Shown one piece after another: positions 6,779 to 11,199 of a stretch of 11,199 bases of DNA; the stretch's first letter is position 1; every line of letters begins with the position of its first letter. The position numbers and the translations under genes are program-made. Origin of the DNA: a bacterium (GTDB lineage Bacteria; Bacillota; Clostridia; Lachnospirales; Lachnospiraceae). Location of the stretch: positions 1 to 11,199 of the forward strand of contig SFRL01000074.1 of assembly GCA_004562765.1 (NCBI GenBank), in the 5' to 3' direction. The notes beneath the pieces are model-generated. The model was not told where the DNA came from and searched no databases. It saw only the letters and a list, made by a program, of their open reading frames with translations.

Positions 6779-8263
6779 ATGAAGATAGGATTTGATAACG
6801 ACAAATATTTGAAAATGCAGTCGGAGCATATTCGTGAACGGATCCTTCAGTTTGATAACAAGCTGTATCTGGAATTCGGCGGAAAACTGTTTGATGATTA
6901 CCACGCGTCAAGAGTATTACCGGGATTTCAGCCGGATTCAAAGCTTCATATGCTGCTGGAACTGAAGGATCAGGCGGAGATCGTGATCGTCATCAGTGCA
7001 GAAGATATTGAAGGCAACAAGATCCGAGGGGATTTCGGTATTACGTATGATATGGACGTGCGGAGACTGATCGATGCCTTTCGCGGTGTCGGGCTGTATG
7101 TGGGAAGTGTCTGCGTGACGAAATATGCGGGACAGCCTGCGGCAGATCAGTTCTGCAAGCGCTTAAATGATTTGGGGATCAAAACATATCACCACTATAA
7201 GATTCCCGGATATCCCAGTGACATTCAGACGATCGTCAGCGATGACGGATATGGAAAAAATGATTATATTGAGACGGAGCGTCCGTTAGTCGTGATCACG
7301 GCTCCCGGACCGGGAAGCGGAAAAATGGCCACCTGTCTGTCACAGCTGTATCATGAGCACAAGCGCGGCGTGAAAGCAGGTTATGCAAAGTTTGAGACAT
7401 TCCCGATCTGGAATGTACCGCTGAAGCATCCGATCAATGTTGCGTATGAGGCAGCAACTGCAGACTTAAACGATGTAAATATGATCGATCCGTTCCATTT
7501 AGAGGCCTATGGTGTGACAACTGTCAATTATAACCGTGATGTGGAGATTTTCCCGGTTCTTCATGCGATCTTTGAACAGATCCAGGGCGAGAGCCCGTAC
7601 AAGTCACCGACCGATATGGGTGTGAATATGGCCGGAAACTGTATCACAGATGATGAGGTTTGCAGAGAGGCTTCCTGCCGGGAGATCATTTGTCGTTATT
7701 ATCAGGGCTTATGCGATCTGAAGCGTGGTACCGGAAGCAAGGAAACCGTGTACAAGCTGGAGCTTTTAATGAAGCAGGCGGGGTTGTCTTTGGAGGATTG
7801 CGCCGTGGCATCTGCAGCGCTTGCCCGTGAAAAAGAGACCGGTCATCCGGCAGCAGCGATCGAACTGGAGGATGGCACAATCGTGACCGGAAAAACGACG
7901 GATCTGCTTGGCGCATCCGCAGCGATGCTGTTGAACGCATTAAAGGTGTTGGGTGGCATTGATCATGAACTGCATCTGGTTTCACCAAAGGCGATCGAGC
8001 CGATCCAGCGTCTGAAAACGGATTATCTTGGCAACCGCAATCCGAGACTTCACACCGATGAGATATTGATCGCTCTGTCTACATCAGCAGCATCTGATAA
8101 GAACGCAGAGCTTGCACTGTCACAGTTGAAAAAACTGAAGGGATTGCATGCCCATTCTTCGGTATTGCTGTCTTCTGTGGACGAAAAGATCTTCAAGCGT
8201 CTGGGCATCCAGCTGACTTGCGAGGCAAAATACGAAACAGAAAATAAAATTTATCATAAATAA
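6779..8263 (+). CDS. DUF1846 (UPF0371) family protein
   Basis: A 494-residue cytosolic protein; UPF0371 members are about 490-505 residues. The N-terminal KIGFDNDKYLKMQSEHIRER and the internal GFQPDSKLHMLLELKDQAEI region are family hallmarks. A glycine-rich, P-loop-like segment VITAPGPGSGKM (172-183) in the middle suggests nucleotide or phosphate binding, but no biochemical role is established to my knowledge. The ATG at 6779 is chosen because AAAGGTG (6764-6770) lies 8 nt before it. An in-frame ATG at 6743 sits inside the right arm of the folded leader and has no ribosome binding site. The GMP synthase C-terminal gene follows after 15 nt, so they are very likely co-transcribed. A link to purine metabolism is inferred from this neighbour only. 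Confidence 0.9.
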   Translation: MKIGFDNDKYLKMQSEHIRERILQFDNKLYLEFGGKLFDDYHASRVLPGFQPDSKLHMLLELKDQAEIVIVISAEDIEGNKIRGDFGITYDMDVRRLIDAFRGVGLYVGSVCVTKYAGQPAADQFCKRLNDLGIKTYHHYKIPGYPSDIQTIVSDDGYGKNDYIETERPLVVITAPGPGSGKMATCLSQLYHEHKRGVKAGYAKFETFPIWNVPLKHPINVAYEAATADLNDVNMIDPFHLEAYGVTTVNYNRDVEIFPVLHAIFEQIQGESPYKSPTDMGVNMAGNCITDDEVCREASCREIICRYYQGLCDLKRGTGSKETVYKLELLMKQAGLSLEDCAVASAALAREKETGHPAAAIELEDGTIVTGKTTDLLGASAAMLLNALKVLGGIDHELHLVSPKAIEPIQRLKTDYLGNRNPRLHTDEILIALSTSAASDKNAELALSQLKKLKGLHAHSSVLLSSVDEKIFKRLGIQLTCEAKYETENKIYHK

Positions 8264-8278
8264 TAGGGGGAAAAAGAT

Positions 8279-9262
8279 ATGGCAATGGATAGACGTCCGG
8301 ATAATATGATCCGCATTACAACACCGGAACTGGCAAATGCGTTTATTGATGAGCAGGTAAAACTCATCCGGGAACAGGTAGGAGATAAGAAGGTACTATT
8401 GGCTCTTTCCGGCGGTGTAGATTCATCAGTAGTAGCTGCATTGTTGATCAAAGCGATCGGACAGAATCTGGTATGTGTTCATGTAAATCACGGATTACTT
8501 AGAAAAGGAGAACCGGAGCAGGTCATCGAAGTATTCAAAAATCAGATGAATGCGAACTTGATCTATGTCGATGCAACGGATCGTTTCCTTGACAAATTGG
8601 CCGGAGTAGATGATCCGGAGACGAAGAGAATGATCATCGGCGGCGAATTTATTGAAGTGTTTGCAGAAGAAGCAAGAAAATTAGACGGAATTGAGTTTCT
8701 TGCGCAGGGAACCATCTGGCCTGATATTTTAGAGTCTGAGAATGGAATCAAAGCACATCACAATGCCGGCGGACTTCCGGAAGATATGAAGTTCGAGCTT
8801 GTTGAGCCGGTTCGTATTCTTTTCAAGGATGAGGTGCGTGTTGTAGGAGATGCACTTGGACTGCCGCATGGCATGGTATATCGTCAGCCGTTCCCGGGAC
8901 CGGGACTTGGCGTTCGCTGCCCCGGAGCGATCACAAGAGACCGCTTAGAAGCAGTTCGTGAATCAGACGCAATCCTTCGAGAAGAGTTTGATAAAAATGG
9001 TCTGGCAGATAAAGTATGGCAGTATTTCACTGTAGTTCCTGATTTCCGTTCGACAGGAATCAAGGATGAAAAGAGAGCATTTGAGTGGTGTTGTATCGTT
9101 CGTGCGGTAAACACAACGGATGTTATGACCGCAACTGTAGCAGAGATTCCTTATGAATTGATGTGCCACATCACAGATCGTATCACACACGAAGTACCGG
9201 GAATCAACCGTGTACTTTACGATTTCACACCGAAGCCAACCGGAACGGTAGAGTTTGAATGA
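8279..9262 (+). CDS. GMP synthase lacking the glutaminase domain (second GuaA, ATP-PPase + dimerisation only)
   Basis: A 327-residue protein matching only the C-terminal two-thirds of GuaA: P-loop SGGVDSS (44-50), VNHGLLRKGE, a GEFIEVFAEEARK helix, RQPFPGPGLGVR, and the dimerisation domain ending in KPTGTVEFE. It has the architecture of archaeal two-subunit GMP synthase (GuaAb), where a separate amidotransferase supplies ammonia. No such subunit is in this window. It could use free ammonia, or a partner encoded elsewhere. The N-terminus (about 35 residues before the synthase fold) does not look like a truncated amidotransferase, and AGGGGG (8265-8270), 8 nt before the ATG, shows a proper translation start. 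It is therefore an intact gene rather than a broken guaA. Compared with the first guaA, codon choice is richer in AGA, GGA and TTA. It shares an operon with the DUF1846 gene and ends at a strong terminator. Confidence 0.92.
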   Translation: MAMDRRPDNMIRITTPELANAFIDEQVKLIREQVGDKKVLLALSGGVDSSVVAALLIKAIGQNLVCVHVNHGLLRKGEPEQVIEVFKNQMNANLIYVDATDRFLDKLAGVDDPETKRMIIGGEFIEVFAEEARKLDGIEFLAQGTIWPDILESENGIKAHHNAGGLPEDMKFELVEPVRILFKDEVRVVGDALGLPHGMVYRQPFPGPGLGVRCPGAITRDRLEAVRESDAILREEFDKNGLADKVWQYFTVVPDFRSTGIKDEKRAFEWCCIVRAVNTTDVMTATVAEIPYELMCHITDRITHEVPGINRVLYDFTPKPTGTVEFE

Positions 9263-9271
9263 TCCAAAGAA

Positions 9272-9312
9272 GCTCAGAATCATTGTAAAATCAATGGTTC
9301 TGGGCTTTTTTT
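9272..9312 (+). terminator. Strong terminator after the second GMP synthase
   Basis: GCTCAGAATCATTG (9272-9285) pairs with CAATGGTTCTGGGC (9292-9305) in a 14-bp stem with two G-U wobbles and a 6-nt loop. Seven T (9306-9312) follow. It lies 9 nt after the stop codon and separates the metabolic operon from the mobile element. Confidence 0.92.
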
Positions 9313-9320
9313 ATGCTTGC

Positions 9321-9342
9321 TGATACCTTTTTGCTACCTTTT
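9321..9342 (+). repeat. Two tandem 11-bp repeats, likely integrase arm-type binding sites
   Basis: TGATACCTTTT (9321-9331) is followed directly by TGCTACCTTTT (9332-9342), 10 of 11 positions identical, a period of one helical turn. The repeats lie near the presumed left end of the element. The integrase encoded at 9706 has an AP2-like N-terminal domain, a domain type known in Tn916-like integrases to bind short direct repeats near element ends. The role is inferred from place and spacing. Confidence 0.5.
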
Positions 9343-9489
9343 GTAAGCAAAAAATAGTCTCGAAAACATATCAATAATAATTTTCAAATCTGTCTCTATT
9401 TTCATTTTCGAAAAGTTTTTTCCAATTTTTTTAGTAATCAGTTCTGACTCGTTCCAAATAGTAGTTGAAGACAAAGGAAACTATTATTT
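9343..9489 (+). promoter_or_regulatory. AT-rich control region upstream of the excisionase-like gene
   Basis: No gene is seen in this stretch. It holds a perfect 10-bp palindrome TTTTCGAAAA (9405-9414). It also holds an 11-bp inverted repeat, AAATAGTAGTT (9456-9466) with AACTATTATTT (9479-9489), one G-U wobble, 12-nt loop, ending at the ribosome binding site. The latter could be an operator or a translation-control hairpin. No clear -35/-10 pair was found. Confidence 0.4.
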
Positions 9490-9502
9490 AGGAGGCGATA
9501 GG

Positions 9503-9706
9503 ATGAGTACAACAAGCACCTTTATCACAGTTCCGGAGATTCAGGAAGTGTTGATGGTCTCAGAGTCAAAAGCATATAGAATCGTAAGAACTTTGAATGA
9601 GGAACTGAAAAAGAAGGGATACATGGTTATTCCCGGTCGGGTAAGTAGACATTATTTCAATGAGAGATTCTACGGTATAGACGTAGAGGAAGGAGGAAAT
9701 GAGTAA
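9503..9706 (+). CDS. Small helix-turn-helix protein, probable excisionase / directionality factor
   Basis: A 67-residue protein with a winged-helix-like pattern: the helices FITVPEIQEVLMVSESKAYRIVRTLNEELKKKG match the MerR/excisionase style of DNA binding, and YMVIPGRVSRHYFNERF resembles the wing. AGGAGG (9490-9495) sits 7 nt before the ATG. Its stop overlaps the integrase start by one base (TAATG), so the two are translationally coupled. Position directly before the integrase is the usual place for a recombination directionality factor, which binds the element ends to favour excision. A purely regulatory role is the alternative. Confidence 0.75.
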   Translation: MSTTSTFITVPEIQEVLMVSESKAYRIVRTLNEELKKKGYMVIPGRVSRHYFNERFYGIDVEEGGNE

Positions 9707-10827
9707 TGCCTGCGTACAAGGATAAAAACAAAGGCACATGGTACGTGTCATTTCATTACTTCGACTGGACAGGTAAAAATGTCAGAAAGATGAAGCGTGG
9801 TTTTGCCACAAAGAAAGAAGCCCAGGCATGGGAAGAGAGCTTTCTTCGTACAAAAGCAGCAAGTATGGATATGACCCTCGCAGAGTTTTATACCGTATAT
9901 GAAAAGGATGTCAGACCAAAGCTAAAAGAAAACACATGGTGGTCGAAGGAGCACATCATACGTACCAAATTGATTCCGTATTTTGGTAGCAGAAAGATGG
10001 TGGATATCACGGTGCGTGACATTATCAAGTGGCAGAACGAGATGAGGGAGTATCGTGATCCGGCAGGGAAGCCTTACTCGCCAACATACTTAAAGACTGT
10101 ACAGGCCCAGCTTTCATGTCTGTTCAATCATGCGGTCAGATTCTATGAGCTTCCATCCAATCCGGTACATAAAGCAGGTGCTCTTGGATCTGAAGACTCG
10201 GAAGAGATGCTTTTCTGGACAAAGGAAGAGTATCTGCAATTTATTCCAACCATGGCAAATAAGCCGTACTCGTATTATGCATTTGAACTTTTGTATTGGT
10301 GCGGGATCCGAATGGGTGAACTAAGGGCACTTACTGCTGAGGACTTTGACTTTGAGAAGAATATTGTATCTATTACGAAGTCTTATCAGAAGATTAAGGG
10401 TAGGGATGTTATTACGAAGCCGAAGACCAAAAAAAGTATTCGAGAGGTGTACATGCCTAAACAGGTGGCAAGGGAAATGGAGGATTTTATTTTAAGCATT
10501 TATGGATTACAGCCGGATGAAAGACTATTCCCTATTTCCAAGTCATACCTGCATCACGAGATGGACAGGGGAGTAAAGGCGTGTGGGGTAAAGAGAATCC
10601 GTATTCATGATTTGCGTCACAGTCATGTTTCACTTCTTATCAACATGGGATTCTCAGCTCTTGCGATCGGTAACAGAGTAGGTCATGAGAGTGAAAAGAT
10701 TACATACCGCTATGCACACTTATTCCCGTCTGTACAGGATGATATGGCAGAAGCTCTTGATGAAGAGTGGAAGGAGGGTTTCGATGTCAGAGAAGAAGAA
10801 GGACGACAAGAACCGATGGAGGAATAA
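9706..10827 (+). CDS. int: Tyrosine recombinase / integrase of an integrative element
   Basis: A 373-residue site-specific recombinase, typical length for Tn916-like integrases (about 370-405). An AP2-like arm-binding domain covers about 1-48 (KNKGTWYVSFHYFDWTGK). A SAM-like core-binding domain spans about 55-160 and the catalytic domain about 170-345. The catalytic residues are all present: Arg202 (GIRMGEL), lysines at 238-243 (TKPKTKKS), His301 and Arg304 (HDLRH), His327 (GHES), and nucleophile Tyr336 (RYAHL). AGGAGG at 9691-9696 precedes the ATG by 9 nt. The gene starts an operon pointing away from the second guaA, so the att site is expected to the left. The last 44 nt of the gene contain the start of the next gene. 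Confidence 0.95.
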   Translation: MPAYKDKNKGTWYVSFHYFDWTGKNVRKMKRGFATKKEAQAWEESFLRTKAASMDMTLAEFYTVYEKDVRPKLKENTWWSKEHIIRTKLIPYFGSRKMVDITVRDIIKWQNEMREYRDPAGKPYSPTYLKTVQAQLSCLFNHAVRFYELPSNPVHKAGALGSEDSEEMLFWTKEEYLQFIPTMANKPYSYYAFELLYWCGIRMGELRALTAEDFDFEKNIVSITKSYQKIKGRDVITKPKTKKSIREVYMPKQVAREMEDFILSIYGLQPDERLFPISKSYLHHEMDRGVKACGVKRIRIHDLRHSHVSLLINMGFSALAIGNRVGHESEKITYRYAHLFPSVQDDMAEALDEEWKEGFDVREEEGRQEPMEE

Positions 10828-11134
10828 AAGCGTCGGGTTTCGGTGCTCTCCGGAAGAGGGCATAGAGATAGACAAGCGTTGGAGGCTTTGTGGTTTTTTA
10901 ACAAAGCAGGATTACATATTGGAATGTCTGCTTCATAACTATGTGGTGGCGAGGGGGAATCCAATGATGCTTGTCAGTATGAGAAAGGAACTGAAAGAAA
11001 TATTGGAAGAGCTAAAAAGAATCAATGATGTGTCTGAGATTGACGAGGAACTGTTTACCCCGATAAGGACGATGTTAGAGGTTCTTGAATCTTTCAAAAA
11101 TGATGAAGGAAATAACAGGAGGACGAGAAAATGA
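10784..11134 (+). CDS. Ribbon-helix-helix / MobC-like accessory protein
   Basis: A 116-residue protein. After a very basic start (SEKKKDDKNRWRNK) comes a short strand and two helices (SVGFRCSPEEGIEIDKRW ... TKQDYILECLLHNY), the pattern of ribbon-helix-helix relaxosome proteins such as MobC. A long charged helix follows (about 63-105, probable coiled coil). Such proteins bind origin-of-transfer DNA and help the relaxase, but no relaxase is visible here. AGGAGG (10772-10777), 6 nt before the ATG, decides this start; the longer frame from 10685 has no such site. The gene overlaps the integrase by 44 nt in another frame and overlaps the next ATG by 4 nt (ATGA). A transcriptional regulator is the alternative. 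Confidence 0.65.
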   Translation: MSEKKKDDKNRWRNKSVGFRCSPEEGIEIDKRWRLCGFLTKQDYILECLLHNYVVARGNPMMLVSMRKELKEILEELKRINDVSEIDEELFTPIRTMLEVLESFKNDEGNNRRTRK

Positions 11135-11199
11135 GCAAGGTTATTATTTGTGCGAATCAAAAGGGAGGAGTGGCGAAGTCAACTTCGGTTGTAAATATC
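11131..11199 (+). CDS. ParA/Soj-type ATPase, 5' end only
   Basis: Only 23 residues lie in the window. They contain ICANQKGGVAKSTSVVNI, the deviant Walker A (KGGxxKST) of ParA/MinD partition ATPases, with Ala in the usual Gly position. AGGAGG (11117-11122), 8 nt before the ATG, and the ATGA overlap with the preceding gene place it in the same operon. In integrative elements such proteins help maintain or segregate the excised circle. The gene continues past the right edge. Confidence 0.88.
   Translation, partial: MSKVIICANQKGGVAKSTSVVNI

Larger units (their letters stand above)
9313..11199 (+). mobile_element. Left part of an integrative (conjugative or mobilisable) element
   Basis: Between the guaA2 terminator and the window edge lie arm-like repeats, an excisionase-like protein, a tyrosine integrase, a MobC-like protein and a ParA start, all rightward and overlapping. 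This gene order is typical of ICEs and mobilisable islands in Clostridia. The right end is outside the window. The exact left end is not proven; it may lie in the last bases of the second guaA (9236-9262) or just after its terminator. Confidence 0.7.

Noticed and set aside
8279..9262. Second guaA as a 5'-truncated pseudogene
   Set aside because: It has its own strong ribosome binding site, a coherent N-terminus, intact motifs and an operon partner, so it reads as a real gene of the two-subunit type.
9263..9342. tRNA gene as integration target near the element end
   Set aside because: No cloverleaf or T-loop sequence was seen; the only stem is the terminator.
10130..10324. 64-codon plus-strand frame inside the integrase gene
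   Set aside because: Out-of-frame shadow of the catalytic domain; no ribosome binding site or recognisable family.

Overview
The window looks like chromosome of a low-to-mid GC, Gram-positive, endospore-lineage bacterium, most likely a Lachnospiraceae-type Clostridia. The reasons are strong AGGAGG ribosome binding sites with 5-9 nt spacing, all genes co-directional, U-tailed intrinsic terminators, a recognisable spoIIID remnant, and a conjugative-type element of the kind common in gut Clostridia. The family assignment is an inference from style and protein families, not from a marker gene.

Layout from left to right. (1) 1-882: the 3' part of an AAA/ABC-type ATPase (COG3950-like), open at the left window edge and closed by a strong terminator. 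(2) 886-1094: a broken spoIIID gene. The first 11 codons and the last 57 codons are recognisable, but about 52 nt between them are missing, which shifts the frame and removes the start of the helix-turn-helix. (3) 1098-2570: a MATE-family exporter with its own promoter and a weak terminator. (4) 2575-4276: full-length guaA (glutamine-dependent GMP synthase) behind an extended -10 promoter whose predicted transcript begins with a hairpin plus U-tract. (5) 4300-6520: a two-gene unit, an aromatic/hydroxy amino acid permease-family transporter and a translationally coupled metallophosphoesterase. (6) 6582-9312: a roughly 150-nt highly foldable leader (or short inverted-repeat element), then a DUF1846/UPF0371 protein, then a second GMP synthase that lacks the glutaminase domain, closed by a strong terminator. 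(7) 9313-11199: the start of an integrative mobile element, with 11-bp tandem repeats, a small excisionase-like DNA-binding protein, a tyrosine integrase, a ribbon-helix-helix/MobC-like protein and the start of a ParA-type ATPase. These genes overlap or abut in one rightward operon that runs off the window.

How the parts relate: guanine nucleotide synthesis appears twice within 4 kb, once with and once without the amidotransferase domain. The mobile element begins just after the 3' end of the second guaA, which fits the known use of guaA 3' ends as integration sites. Points most worth a second look are the spoIIID deletion, the DUF1846/GuaA-C operon with its structured leader, and the element boundary at guaA. 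No tRNA, rRNA or CRISPR array was seen, and no insertion-sequence transposase.
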